Assembly (NCBI GenBank): GCA_037133755.1
Contig: JBAXNN010000005.1
Location: forward strand, 1-64,000
DNA from: F1-60-MAGs149 sp037133755
GTDB lineage: Bacteria > Actinomycetota > Thermoleophilia > Gaiellales > F1-60-MAGs149
Direction: 5' to 3'
Length of the DNA: 64,000 nt
The position numbers and the translations under genes are program-made. The notes under the pieces are model-generated. The model made no database searches. It saw only the letters and a list, made by a program, of their open reading frames with translations, and was not told where the DNA came from. Below are positions 49,718 to 58,001 of the stretch, in pieces (the first letter of the stretch is position 1; each line of letters starts with the position of its first letter).

Positions 49718-50149
49718 TTATGCCGTCAGCGGATTGCAGTAGCGCACGCCGCTGAAGCGCGCGAAATCGCCGTCCGCCGAGTGCACTTCACCGCCGTGCT
49801 CGACGGCCAACGCCGCGAGATGCGCATCCTGGACGAGATTGCCACCCACGCCGATCGGCGCAAGCAGCCCAGCCAGGATCTCAAGGTGGCGACTCGTCGG
49901 CTCGATCATCACCACGTTGCGGCGGCTCAGCCAGAACGAAACATCCGCCTGCGCCTCCCCGATCGCGAGCGGCTGCTCCGTGATGCGCGGGCTGGTGACG
50001 ATCCGCAGATAGCCCAGCGCCACGCTCCAAGCAAGTCCGATGCGCTCGCTTCCGTTGAGACACTCAGACCACCAGCGGTGCGCGTCGACATGCCGTGCGG
50101 CACGGGCGTCCGAGGCGTAGACGAGGAGGTTGAGATCGGGAACGATCAG
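49718..50149 (-). CDS. VapC-type PIN-domain ribonuclease toxin
   Basis: A 143-residue PIN domain. Read from CTG 50149 the N-terminus is 'IVPDLNLLVYASDARAARH', with the first metal Asp at residue 5; later 'LVQDAHLAALAVEHG' (Asp) and 'SADGDFARF' (Asp) complete the acidic site. It would cleave RNA when free of its antitoxin. No ATG/GTG/TTG lies at the right place: the CTG overlaps the antitoxin stop as CTGA. A downstream GTG at 50023 would remove the first catalytic Asp, so it was rejected. The stop is one base from the stop of the convergent oxidoreductase gene. Confidence 0.85.
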   Translation of the reverse strand: MIVPDLNLLVYASDARAARHVDAHRWWSECLNGSERIGLAWSVALGYLRIVTSPRITEQPLAIGEAQADVSFWLSRRNVVMIEPTSRHLEILAGLLAPIGVGGNLVQDAHLAALAVEHGGEVHSADGDFARFSGVRYCNPLTA

Positions 50150-50403
50150 TTACCGATCTCCATCTTGCGCACGACCTCCTCGTCCTCCAACTGACCAACG
50201 AGCTGCAACGCCTTCGTCAGGTCTACGCCAGGGCGGATGCCGAGCTCATGGACCGGCGGGACGCACGAGGACTCAGACGCACCACGTAAGAGACCGTCGC
50301 GAATTGCCTCGTTGACCACATCACGGAATGTACGGCCGGTTCGCCGCGCCTGCTCGTGCAGGAGAGCCGCCAGATCGTCATCAATCGTCAAGGTGGTGCG
50401 CAT
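50146..50403 (-). CDS. VapB-type ribbon-helix-helix antitoxin
   Basis: An 85-residue antitoxin. 'MRTTLTIDDDLAALLHEQARRTGRTFRDVVNEAIRDGL' is a ribbon-helix-helix DNA-binding domain; the C-terminal tail ('RPGVDLTKALQLVGQLEDEEVVRKME') would wrap the toxin. It overlaps the toxin start by four bases. In-frame ATGs a few codons upstream are possible. The hairpin GTGCGC-N5-GCGCAC just upstream is a candidate autoregulatory site. Confidence 0.88.
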   Translation of the reverse strand: MRTTLTIDDDLAALLHEQARRTGRTFRDVVNEAIRDGLLRGASESSCVPPVHELGIRPGVDLTKALQLVGQLEDEEVVRKMEIGN

Positions 50404-50416
50404 GCGACGCATCATA

Positions 50417-50433
50417 GTGCGCCGAAAGCGCAC
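50417..50433. promoter_or_regulatory. inverted repeat upstream of vapB
   Basis: GTGCGC-N5-GCGCAC, 14 bases before the vapB ATG, in the short divergent space before the racemase-like gene at 50495. Toxin-antitoxin operons are normally repressed by the complex binding such palindromes. Confidence 0.55.
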
Positions 50434-50494
50434 ATCATGATGCACAACAGGCGCGCGCTACGGTTGCCGTATTCCCACCTCCCGAAAGGCCACC

Positions 50495-51265
50495 ATGCCG
50501 AAGCGCGTGCTCGTGATCGTGCCCTTCCCGCTCGACGATGAGGGCGTCGCCAACCGGCGGCTACAGGCGGCCGAAATCGACCTCGGCCCCGACATCCAGT
50601 TCGACTTCGAACCGGTCAAGGCCGGCGCCGCCCTACTCGACAGCCAGCACGATTGGATGCTCGCCGAGCTGGCGCTGTTCGAGGTCGGCATGACGGCGCA
50701 GGAGCGCGGCTACGACGCCGTCTGCAGCGACACGATGAGCGACTCGGGCGTTGCTGCGCTGCGCTCGGCGCTCGACATTCCCGTCATCGGTCCGGGTCGT
50801 GCGTCGTACCTGACGGCGTTGATGCTCGGCAATCGCTTCTCCGTGCTGACGCAATGGGACGGCTGGATCCCGGTGTATCGCAAGGGCATTCACGAGGCCG
50901 GCCTCGAAAGCCAGTGCGCGTCGATCCGCTCGATCAACATGCGCCCCGATCTCAAGAACCTGCTCGGCGGCAAGGAAGAGGTCGTCTTTCCGCTGCTGCT
51001 CGCGGAAGCCCAGCGCTGCATCGAGGATGGTGCCGACGTGATCTGCCTCGGCTCGACGACGATGCATCAGGCGCATGGCTTCCTGACGGAGAACCTGCCG
51101 GTGCCGGTCATCAATCCCGGTCCGCTCAGCTACGCGATCGCGCACATGCTGCTGGCCACCGAGTTGAGCCAGAGCCACGCCGCATACATCAAGCCCGAGG
51201 TGCCGAAGCTCGGCATGGCGGCCGCGATGCTCGCTGCGGCACAGGCGTACGAAGCGGGCGCCTAG
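50495..51265 (+). CDS. Asp/Glu/hydantoin racemase family protein
   Basis: A 256-residue protein of the Asp/Glu racemase superfamily, which inverts the alpha carbon with two cysteines. The two catalytic positions are present as Cys 77 ('DAVCSDTMSDSG') and Cys 184 ('DVICLGSTTM'). 'PVINPGPLSYAIAHMLL' near the end matches hydantoin-racemase-like members. It could also be a maleate-isomerase-type enzyme of the same fold. Its stop interlocks with that of the SDR remnant at CTAG (51262-51265). Confidence 0.85.
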   Translation: MPKRVLVIVPFPLDDEGVANRRLQAAEIDLGPDIQFDFEPVKAGAALLDSQHDWMLAELALFEVGMTAQERGYDAVCSDTMSDSGVAALRSALDIPVIGPGRASYLTALMLGNRFSVLTQWDGWIPVYRKGIHEAGLESQCASIRSINMRPDLKNLLGGKEEVVFPLLLAEAQRCIEDGADVICLGSTTMHQAHGFLTENLPVPVINPGPLSYAIAHMLLATELSQSHAAYIKPEVPKLGMAAAMLAAAQAYEAGA

Positions 51266-51436
51266 GCCGCCGACCAGCCACCGTCGGCGCTGACGAGTGC
51301 GCCGTTGACATTCGAGGCCTCGTCGCTGGCGAGCCAGGAGATGACGGTCGCGATCGCATCGGGCTGCGCAAACGCAGGCGGCATCGTGGCCATGACCAAC
51401 TGCGCACGCGCCATCGCCCACGGCGCCGTTGGCGCT
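51262..51436 (-). pseudogene. 3' remnant of a short-chain dehydrogenase/reductase
   Basis: The last about 58 codons of an SDR gene: 'PPAFAQPDAIATVISWLASDEASNVNGALVSADGGWS' is the usual C-terminal SDR segment (AIA..v.wLASdeas.vnGa.v..DGGws). The Rossmann start, the YxxxK active site and the first three quarters of the gene are absent; the frame runs without similarity into the 3' end of the phosphodiesterase gene at 51437. A truncated, inactive gene. Confidence 0.75.
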
Positions 51437-53437
51437 CTAGTGCGGCGCCACAGACGTCGCGTGGAGCTGGCTGCGCCAGCCACGGATGACCTCGTTGACG
51501 TGCGCAGCGCCCACGATGCCATCAGGCACCGGCAACTCAACCGGATGCAGGATGAACGGACGCGTCTGCGGACCGCCGAGCCCTCCGTGAAACGAGATCA
51601 GCTCTTCAAACGCGCAGCCCTGCTCGAGCATGGCGTCGTAGAAGCTGCCCACCATAAGGTCGCCGACATTCGAGAAGCCATCGGTCCGCAGGAGATGCTT
51701 CGGCGCGTTTGCCGAGAATCCAGCCAACGGGTCATCGCCCTCGATCTGACCGGTCGCGAGCACGTGCTTGCCGTTCGCCCCGAGCACGATCGCACCCTCG
51801 TGCTCGGAGTGCACGAGCACCCAGCCCACGTGCGGGTGGCTCGTGAGGGCAGGAATCAGGTCGGGATGCTGCGCGTCGATCTCCTCGCGCGTCAGGCGAT
51901 GCTTCTCGTGCATCAGGTAGATCAGCCCGAGATTGCCCGAGCCGAGCACGACGGCATCCTCACCGCTCACATCGTGCTTCTTGCGTTTGGTGTCCATGCC
52001 CGCGGCCTCATCGATCGCGCGCGACACGGCACTCGCGTTCTCATCGCCGCTCGCCATCTCCGCGACGCCACCCGTGCTGAGGTTGCGTCGCACGAGCTCG
52101 TCGAGCCCATACCCATTGCGCTGCTTGAACGTCGAGCCCTGCGTCTGCCCGTGGTCGGAGAGCACGATCAGCTCGTAGGGCCGCGGCGCGTACCGGCGAG
52201 CCCGCTCGACACGGCCGAACGCGACGTCGAGCTTGCGAAGTGCCTCCAGCGTGTCGGCGCGCTCAAGCCCCGAGTGATGCGCGACCTCGTCGTAGCTCGA
52301 GAACGTCGCGTACATGATCGGGCGGCCCTTCATCATGTCCTGCAAGACACTGAAGACGATCAGGTCGCGCACCACCACGCAGAGCGCGCCGCGCATCAAC
52401 GGATACAGGCCGCCACGATGGCCGCGCGGGACAACCTTGCGACGTCGCTGCCGACTCGCGGCGACGAGTTCGAGACCGACCTCCCAGAGGAACAGAATCA
52501 GCGTCTGCGTGGAATTCGTGACGCTGGCGAAAAACGTGCGATAGCCTGGGTTGGCCTTCGTCTCGGCATCCATGCGACTGACGGTCAGGATGCAATGGTC
52601 GGCGCCGCCCGACAGCAGATTGCCGCGGCTCGCACCGCCATCCCGCAAGAGTCCTCGATCAGACGTGTGCCGTCGCTCGATCTCCGCGCAGTCGGCCGGT
52701 GCCGAGGACGTCATCAGCCGCCCCGTCTCCTTCTCGACCCAGCGAAACGCCGGCATGTCGTCGTTGGAACCGAGCAGAATGCCGGCCTGGCTGGCACCGG
52801 TCTGCGACGAGAGATCGGTCTCCCACTCCGTCAGCGTGTGCGTACCATCCGCCAGCCAGCGCGCCATGTTGGGCACGTTGCCGTCGCGGATCGCGCGCTG
52901 CAGAACGGGCAGCGCAAGGCCATCGATCTCGAGCAGGACGATCCCGGGCACGTCGGTGCGCTCTGCCCCGCCTTGGCGGCGCGCGATGCGCTCCGACATT
53001 CGCAGCGTGTAGAGATCGTCGTCGTTGACCCCCACCATCACGGCAATCACCACGCCGACGCCCGACGACAGAAACGCTGTGGCAAACGACCAGCCGAAGT
53101 TGTCGACACGCAGAAACTCGGGGAAGGCCGTGGCGGCCGCCTGGATCAAGACGGCGCTGAGCAGCAGGCTCACAATGAAGCCAAGGGCCACAGAAAACGG
53201 CAGCCGGATCGCTGCAACGAGGGGTGCCAGCAGCGAGTTGCAGATGGCAACGAAGGCCACGATGACGAAGGCGCCCTGAGGACCATCCAGGTGGATGCCG
53301 GGCAGTATCCACGCGGCGATATACAGGGAGATGGCCGAAATGATCCAGTGCGACACCGTGTGCGCCACCGTGTACTTCGGCTTCACCGGCTCCCACGTCG
53401 GCTGCTCGCCGTAGACCATCTTCTTCGCTCTGCTCAC
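51437..53437 (-). CDS. membrane phosphodiesterase (holin-like TM domain plus alkaline-phosphatase fold)
   Basis: A 666-residue protein. The N-terminal part (about 20-140) has four hydrophobic helices resembling the phage-holin-superfamily-IV / YvlD-like membrane domain ('WIISAISLYIAAWILPGIHL'). The rest is an alkaline-phosphatase/type I phosphodiesterase domain: metal-binding Asp in 'IVLLEIDGL', nucleophile Thr/Ser in 'SSQTGASQAGIL', 'YATFSSYDEVAHHSGLE', and 'LIVLSDHGQTQG' (Asp-His). It probably cleaves phosphodiesters on the outer face of the membrane. GTG 53437 is chosen because a -10 hexamer lies 7 bases upstream; a longer start overlaps the GGDEF remnant. Confidence 0.82.
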   Translation of the reverse strand: MSRAKKMVYGEQPTWEPVKPKYTVAHTVSHWIISAISLYIAAWILPGIHLDGPQGAFVIVAFVAICNSLLAPLVAAIRLPFSVALGFIVSLLLSAVLIQAAATAFPEFLRVDNFGWSFATAFLSSGVGVVIAVMVGVNDDDLYTLRMSERIARRQGGAERTDVPGIVLLEIDGLALPVLQRAIRDGNVPNMARWLADGTHTLTEWETDLSSQTGASQAGILLGSNDDMPAFRWVEKETGRLMTSSAPADCAEIERRHTSDRGLLRDGGASRGNLLSGGADHCILTVSRMDAETKANPGYRTFFASVTNSTQTLILFLWEVGLELVAASRQRRRKVVPRGHRGGLYPLMRGALCVVVRDLIVFSVLQDMMKGRPIMYATFSSYDEVAHHSGLERADTLEALRKLDVAFGRVERARRYAPRPYELIVLSDHGQTQGSTFKQRNGYGLDELVRRNLSTGGVAEMASGDENASAVSRAIDEAAGMDTKRKKHDVSGEDAVVLGSGNLGLIYLMHEKHRLTREEIDAQHPDLIPALTSHPHVGWVLVHSEHEGAIVLGANGKHVLATGQIEGDDPLAGFSANAPKHLLRTDGFSNVGDLMVGSFYDAMLEQGCAFEELISFHGGLGGPQTRPFILHPVELPVPDGIVGAAHVNEVIRGWRSQLHATSVAPH

Positions 53438-53444
53438 GACCGCA

Positions 53445-53450
53445 ATCGTA
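53445..53450 (-). promoter_or_regulatory. -10 hexamer (TACGAT) 7 bases before GTG 53437
   Basis: TACGAT followed by 7 bases and GTG on the minus strand; supports the shorter start of the phosphodiesterase gene. Confidence 0.45.
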
Positions 53451-53459
53451 CGCCTCTCC

Positions 53460-53600
53460 GTCGATGCCATCGAACACCACGAGAAACTCATCGCCGCCTA
53501 GGCGAACCACCACGCCGTTCGCACGGACGACGGACTCGATGCGCTGGGCAATGGCCGCGGAGACATGAAAAAGGCCGGCATCGCTGCCGACTCTCTCGAG
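53460..53600 (-). pseudogene. remnant of a GGDEF (diguanylate cyclase) domain
   Basis: About 47 codons reading 'DAGLFHVSAAIAQRIESVVRANGVVVRLGGDEFLVVFDGID' in two overlapping pieces: the middle of a GGDEF domain with an intact GGDEF motif (53484-53498). The start and end of the domain are missing; similarity fades before the phosphodiesterase GTG on one side and at the tRNA-fMet 3' end (53601) on the other. Too short to be active. Confidence 0.7.
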
Positions 53601-53674
<74 letters not shown>

Positions 53675-53745
53675 TCGTGAAGGGCACTCTAGCGCAAGGT
53701 CACGAACTGGTGACTGGGCAACCGTCGCCCGCGGGGCCTTCCACG

Positions 53746-53751
53746 TAGGCT
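53746..53751 (+). promoter_or_regulatory. -10 hexamer (TAGGCT) 6 bases before ppx ATG
   Basis: TAGGCT plus 6 bases and ATG 53758; leaderless arrangement. Confidence 0.5.
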
Positions 53752-53757
53752 TCCGCC

Positions 53758-54675
53758 ATGCGCGTGGGTGTCATCGACATGGGGACCAACTCGACGAGAA
53801 TCTTGCTCGCCGACGTTGAGGACGGCGAGATCCATGAGCTCGAGCGTCTCCTCACGATCACGCGACTCGGTGCGCACGTCGATCGTGATGGGCGACTCTC
53901 CGAGACCGCGATGGGGCGCACGCGCAAGGCCGTGACGGGGTACGTCGAGCGCGCCCGCGAGCTCAACTGCGACGTGATCTTCGCCAGCGCGACGAGTGCG
54001 GTGCGCGACGCCGCCAACGGCGAGGCCTTCATGCACTCGCTCTCGCGCGACCTTGGTATCCCCGCCCGCACGCTGTCGGGCGACGAGGAGGCCCGCGCGA
54101 CCTTCCGCGGCGTCACCTCGGCCCAGCCGACCGAGGGCAAGACGGCCGTGATCGACGTTGGTGGTGGCTCGACCGAGATCGTGGTCGGCCGCGGCGCCGA
54201 TGTCCTAGGCGCGGTCTCGTTGCAGGCCGGCTGTGTACGCATGACCGAACGCTGGCTCAATGAGAACGCCGTCGGGCCAGCCGAGCTGACGGTGGCGCGC
54301 GAGGAGATCGACAGCCTGATCGACCGCCACGTCTCCCCCGATCTGCTCGAGCCTGTGGAGGCCGACCCCATCGCCGTGGCTGGAACCGCCACCACGCTCG
54401 CAGCGATTCAGCTCGGGCTCCCGGGCTACGACTCGGAGAAGATCCACGGCACCCGCGTCTCGCGCGATGCCGTCGCCACCTGGATCGCCAAGCTCGCGCC
54501 GCTCACGGCCGAGCAGCGCCGCGCGATGCACCCGGCGATCGAAGTCGGCCGCGCCCCGCTCATCATCGGTGGCGCGCTGGTGCTCCTCGCCGTGCTCGAC
54601 GCGCTCCATGCCGACGCGTACATCGCCTCCGAGCGGGACATCCTGCACGGCCTGGCGCTCGGCTTGGCCGCGTAG
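53758..54675 (+). CDS. ppx: exopolyphosphatase / pppGpp phosphohydrolase family protein
   Basis: A 305-residue Ppx/GppA protein of the ASKHA fold. Phosphate-1 loop 'GVIDMGTNSTRILLADV' (4-20), 'SATSAVRDAANG', the 'LSGDEEARATFRGV' motif (catalytic Glu), and phosphate-2 'VIDVGGGSTEIVVG' (about 132-145), with 'VAGTATTLAAIQLGL' later. The short form without the C-terminal HD-like domain is usual in actinobacteria. It hydrolyses polyphosphate ends and possibly pppGpp; which one is not decidable here. Confidence 0.93.
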   Translation: MRVGVIDMGTNSTRILLADVEDGEIHELERLLTITRLGAHVDRDGRLSETAMGRTRKAVTGYVERARELNCDVIFASATSAVRDAANGEAFMHSLSRDLGIPARTLSGDEEARATFRGVTSAQPTEGKTAVIDVGGGSTEIVVGRGADVLGAVSLQAGCVRMTERWLNENAVGPAELTVAREEIDSLIDRHVSPDLLEPVEADPIAVAGTATTLAAIQLGLPGYDSEKIHGTRVSRDAVATWIAKLAPLTAEQRRAMHPAIEVGRAPLIIGGALVLLAVLDALHADAYIASERDILHGLALGLAA

Positions 54676-54696
54676 GGACAGGTTGGAACCGAGTGC

Positions 54697-54924
54697 TTAG
54701 GCCTCGACGGCATGCGACGAGCGGTCGAGCTGCGTGCGCAGCTCGAGCAGGTGCTCGTTGACGAGCTGAAGCTCCATCGCCTCTGCCAGCAGCGCGGGCG
54801 AGTGCTGGACCGCTGCGTGGACCAGCGCGTGCTCGTCCGGAAACAACGAGCCGGCGACGTACCCGGGCAGCAGGTCGCGGATGACCTCATCGGTGCAATG
54901 GCTCTCCAGCGGCATACGTGACAC
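54697..54924 (-). CDS. small anti-sigma-factor-like N-terminal domain protein
   Basis: A 75-residue protein starting at GTG 54924 (ATG 54915 also possible). 'CTDEVIRDLLPGYVAGSLFPDEHALVHAAVQHSPALLAEAMELQ' follows the pattern of anti-sigma zinc-finger domains ('LLPxYxxGxLxxxExxxVxxH'), but the later cysteines are missing, so a zinc site is unlikely. No transmembrane helix and no sigma-factor gene nearby. It might be a free-standing regulator or a relic. Low-to-moderate confidence that it is a real gene. Confidence 0.5.
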   Translation of the reverse strand: MSRMPLESHCTDEVIRDLLPGYVAGSLFPDEHALVHAAVQHSPALLAEAMELQLVNEHLLELRTQLDRSSHAVEA

Positions 54925-54972
54925 ATCGCACCAACGCGTCCGCCAGCCGAGCCGTGCCTCTATTCTCGTGGA

Positions 54973-55055
54973 GCCCGGATGGCGGAATTGGTCAGACGCT
55001 GTCGACTTAAAATCGACTGCCGCAAGGCGTGCGGGTTCGAGTCCCGCTCCGGGTA
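54973..55055 (+). tRNA. tRNA-Leu (UAA)
   Basis: An 83-base class II tRNA: acceptor GCCCGGA/TCCGGGT, anticodon stem GTCGA/TCGAC with loop CTTAAAA (anticodon TAA), a long variable arm, T-arm GCGGG-TTCGAGT-CCCGC. CCA not encoded. Its last base is adjacent to the stop codon of the convergent dinG gene. Confidence 0.94.
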
Positions 55056-56939
55056 CTACGCCGCGAGGAAGGCACGAACCTCGTCCAGCGAGGCCGTGAA
55101 CGGGACGTCGGGCAGGCTGGCACGGAGGTCGTTGCCGTAACTCTTGGTGACCAGACGCGAGTCGAGGACCGCGACGACGCCGCGGTCCGACTCGCTGCGC
55201 AGCAGACGCCCAAAGCCCTGCTTCAGGAGCAACGCGGCGTGCGGAATCGCCACGTCCTTGAAGCCGCTGCCGCCATCGCGCTCGGCGCGTTCCGATTTCG
55301 CCGCGATCAGCGGATCGTCGGGCACGGCGAACGGCAAACTCTCGAGGATCACGAGTTCGAGCGAGCGGCCGGGAATGTCCACGCCCTGCCAGAACGTCAT
55401 CGAGGCGAACAGGACGGAGGTCTCGTCCGAGCGGAAGCGCTCGAGCAGAACATCGCGCGCCGCCTCGCCCTGGCAGAGCAGGGGAAACGACAGGCGGTCT
55501 CGCAGAAGACCGTGGATCGTGCGCAGACGATTGAGCGACGGCGACAGCACGAGGGCACGTCCGCCGGACGCCTCGATCAGCGCGGCGATCCGGGTCGCGA
55601 CCTTCTCCGGATCGGCCTGTCCACCACCGACGATGTCGGCAGGTACGTAGAGCCGCGCGTTCGCGGCGATGTCGAAGGGCGACGGCTCAAGGTGCGTCTT
55701 GGCCCCATCGGCGCCGAGACGTCGGCAGATACCCGTGAGCCCCTCACCGTCGGCCAAGGTGGCGCTGACCAGAATCGCGGCGTGCAGACGATCCCAGAGC
55801 TGCTCGCGCAGCAGTGGCCCCACCGCCGTCGGCGCAGCGCGCAGCTCGACGCCGCCACGCGCATCGCGCTCGGACCAGACGACGGTCTCCTCATGGTCGG
55901 GCGCCAGGATCGCCTCGAGCGCATAGGCCTGGCGCTGCGCCTGGCGGGCCAGCGCCTCGCACTCGTCGGAGTGGTCCTTGATGCGCTCGGCAATGGCATC
56001 GAGCACGACGCGCATGGCGTCGGCCGCATCGCGCGGCAGCAACTGCAGCCGCTGCTCGTCGAGACGCACGCGACGCCCCTCGGGCAGGGCGTTGAAGAGC
56101 CGGTCGCCGTGCACCTGGAGCATCGCGAGATCGGCCGACGGTGGGATCTTGACCGCCGATGCACACGCACTATCGACGTCGCGCGCAAAGCGCGACAGGG
56201 CCGGGCCTGAGACGCGGGCGCCGAGCGACTCGGCCGCGATGCGCTCAAAGTCGTGTGCCTCGTCGACGATCAGGATGTCGTGCTCCGGCAGGATCACCGG
56301 CTCGCCGCCACGCGCCGAGCGCAGCGCCAGATCGGCGAGGTAGAGCGAGTGATTGACCAACACGATCTGGCACCCGGTCGCCCGCTCGCGCGCGAGCTCG
56401 GCGTAGCAGCCGTCGCGCTCGGTGCAGCGGACGCCGCGGCAACGATCGGGGCCGACCGACAGCTCGCGCCAGACGGTCTCGGAGGGCACCATCGGCAGCT
56501 CGTCACGGTCGCCCTCACGCGTGCGGATAAGCCACTCATCGAGGTGCGCGAGCTCGGGCTGAAGCTCTTCCGGCACACGCTGATGCGCCAGCGCTCGCTG
56601 CACACGGCATACGTAGTTCGACCGCCCCTTCACGACAGCGGCGGAGATGTCGAGCCCGGTCGCCTGTCGGGCGAGCGGCAGATCCTCGTTGAGCAACTGG
56701 CCCTGCAGTGCCTTTGTCGAGGTCGAGACCACGATTCGACGACCACTCAAGGCTGCCGGCACGAGGTAGGCAAGGCTCTTGCCGATGCCCGTGGCCGCCT
56801 CGGCGACGAGCACGCCGCCTGCGTCGATGCGATCGCCAACCTCCTGCGCCAGCCGCAACTGGCCGTCGCGCGAGCGAAACGCCGGCAGAGCGTGCTTGAG
56901 GGGCGAGGCGTACCCCAGCTGGTCCTTGTAACGGCGCAT
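55056..56939 (-). CDS. dinG: DinG/XPD-type ATP-dependent DNA helicase
   Basis: A 627-residue superfamily 2 helicase with an iron-sulfur domain. Walker A 'AATGIGKSLAYL' (about 48-59), four cysteines of the 4Fe-4S cluster ('NYVC' then 'DRCRGVRCTERDGC' near 108 and 164-177), DEAH box 'ILIVDEAHDFE', and motifs V-VI 'FWQGVDIPG' and 'QGFGRLLRSESDRG'. It unwinds 5'-tailed duplexes and R-loops during repair. The gene ends directly at the tRNA-Leu 3' end, so no room exists for a terminator between them. Confidence 0.94.
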   Translation of the reverse strand: MRRYKDQLGYASPLKHALPAFRSRDGQLRLAQEVGDRIDAGGVLVAEAATGIGKSLAYLVPAALSGRRIVVSTSTKALQGQLLNEDLPLARQATGLDISAAVVKGRSNYVCRVQRALAHQRVPEELQPELAHLDEWLIRTREGDRDELPMVPSETVWRELSVGPDRCRGVRCTERDGCYAELARERATGCQIVLVNHSLYLADLALRSARGGEPVILPEHDILIVDEAHDFERIAAESLGARVSGPALSRFARDVDSACASAVKIPPSADLAMLQVHGDRLFNALPEGRRVRLDEQRLQLLPRDAADAMRVVLDAIAERIKDHSDECEALARQAQRQAYALEAILAPDHEETVVWSERDARGGVELRAAPTAVGPLLREQLWDRLHAAILVSATLADGEGLTGICRRLGADGAKTHLEPSPFDIAANARLYVPADIVGGGQADPEKVATRIAALIEASGGRALVLSPSLNRLRTIHGLLRDRLSFPLLCQGEAARDVLLERFRSDETSVLFASMTFWQGVDIPGRSLELVILESLPFAVPDDPLIAAKSERAERDGGSGFKDVAIPHAALLLKQGFGRLLRSESDRGVVAVLDSRLVTKSYGNDLRASLPDVPFTASLDEVRAFLAA

Positions 56940-56977
56940 CTCGGACGACCCAACCTACCACCGGGATCGGGGGCCGC

Positions 56978-56983
56978 TACGGT
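56978..56983 (+). promoter_or_regulatory. -10 hexamer (TACGGT) 7 bases before Nudix ATG
   Basis: TACGGT plus 7 bases and ATG 56991; supports this start over the long upstream frame through dinG. Confidence 0.5.
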
Positions 56984-56990
56984 GCCTCGT

Positions 56991-57452
56991 ATGGCCACCA
57001 CGCGCATTGCCTTGGGCGTCCTGCGCAGCCCGGCGGGCCACGTCTGGATCGAGCGCGCCACGCCGCCGTCGCTGGGCCGCTGGGCGCTGCCGGGTGGGCG
57101 CATCGAGGCCGGCGAGCACCCGCTCGAGGCCGCGCGTCGCGAGGTGCTCGAGGAGACCGAGCTTGTCGTTGAGGGCGGTGTCCACCTCGCGATCCTCATG
57201 GAGCACTTCGAGGATGCCGACGGACAGCCGCTTTACACCGTCGAGGTGCATGCCGTCCTGTTCGACGACCCCGGCACTGCGCCCGTCGCCGCCGACGGGG
57301 TCAGCGCCACGCACCGCGGCCCGGTACCGCCCTCCCCCGCGCTTGAGCCCGACATTCGTCTGGCCAACCTCGAGCTCGCTGCCCAGCCGCATCGCATCAC
57401 CGCCCGCGTGCGCGCCGATGGCGACGATCTCGTCGTCCTCGCGTGGGACTAG
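56991..57452 (+). CDS. Nudix hydrolase
   Basis: A 153-residue NUDIX protein. The Nudix box is complete: 'GGRIEAGEHPLEAARREVLEETEL' in two parts, with Gly at about 35, Glu 40 and the REVLEE helix. Preceding 'GRWALPGG' is typical of the MutT/ADP-ribose pyrophosphatase group. It hydrolyses a nucleoside diphosphate linked to another group; the substrate is not evident. Divergent from dinG; start set by the -10 hexamer. Confidence 0.92.
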   Translation: MATTRIALGVLRSPAGHVWIERATPPSLGRWALPGGRIEAGEHPLEAARREVLEETELVVEGGVHLAILMEHFEDADGQPLYTVEVHAVLFDDPGTAPVAADGVSATHRGPVPPSPALEPDIRLANLELAAQPHRITARVRADGDDLVVLAWD

Positions 57453-57494
57453 CCGTACTCGGCTAGCGTTCCTCCAACCGCTCTGGAGGAACTC

Positions 57495-58001
57495 GTGTCC
57501 CGCATCTCGCGTCGTCTCGTTCTGCTGCTCGTCGCCGTCGCCGTCCTCGGCGCCATCGGCGGCGGCATCGCCACTGCAGCCATCGTGCGCGCGACGACCG
57601 TCCAGCGCGACGTGCTGTCGCGAATCGTCAACCCGCGGGGGGCCGATGGTCGCACGATGTACCTGCAGCGCGTCACGATCCCCGCGAACACGAAGCTCGC
57701 CACGCACTTCCACGACGGCTCGCAGATCGCTGCGATCACGACCGGCACGCTGCGCTACACCGTCGTCAGCGGCGGCAAGGTCAAGGTGCTCGACTCCGAC
57801 CCGACGGGACAGAAGCCAGCCGTCGTCCACACGATCCTGCCGGGCGAGACCTACGACGTTCAGGCGGGTCAGGGCGTCGTGGAGCCCTCGGGCATGATCC
57901 ATCGCGTCGAGGCGCTGCCGGGCAAGGACGTCGTGATCTACGTCTCCTCGCTGTTCGTCAACGGCAAGCCGCTGTCGGAGAAGGTCACCGCCACGCCGTG
58001 A
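57495..58001 (+). CDS. membrane-anchored cupin-domain protein
   Basis: A 168-residue protein with an N-terminal transmembrane signal anchor (about 8-30) and a single cupin barrel outside. The first cupin motif is 'ATHFHDGSQIAAITTGTLRYTV' (two His near 69-71), the second 'GQGVVEPSGMIHRVEAL' (His near 136), which together can hold a metal. 'LPGETYDVQAGQGVVEPSGMIHRV' is the usual end of such export-linked cupins. GTG start with GGAGG 5 bases upstream. GTGA overlap with the following zinc-ribbon gene. Confidence 0.85.
   Translation: MSRISRRLVLLLVAVAVLGAIGGGIATAAIVRATTVQRDVLSRIVNPRGADGRTMYLQRVTIPANTKLATHFHDGSQIAAITTGTLRYTVVSGGKVKVLDSDPTGQKPAVVHTILPGETYDVQAGQGVVEPSGMIHRVEALPGKDVVIYVSSLFVNGKPLSEKVTATP

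Noticed and set aside
53758..54675. Hypothesis that ppx belongs to the mobile block beside tRNA-fMet
   Set aside because: Ppx is a core gene, is intact, and lies on the 5' side of the tRNA with its own promoter.
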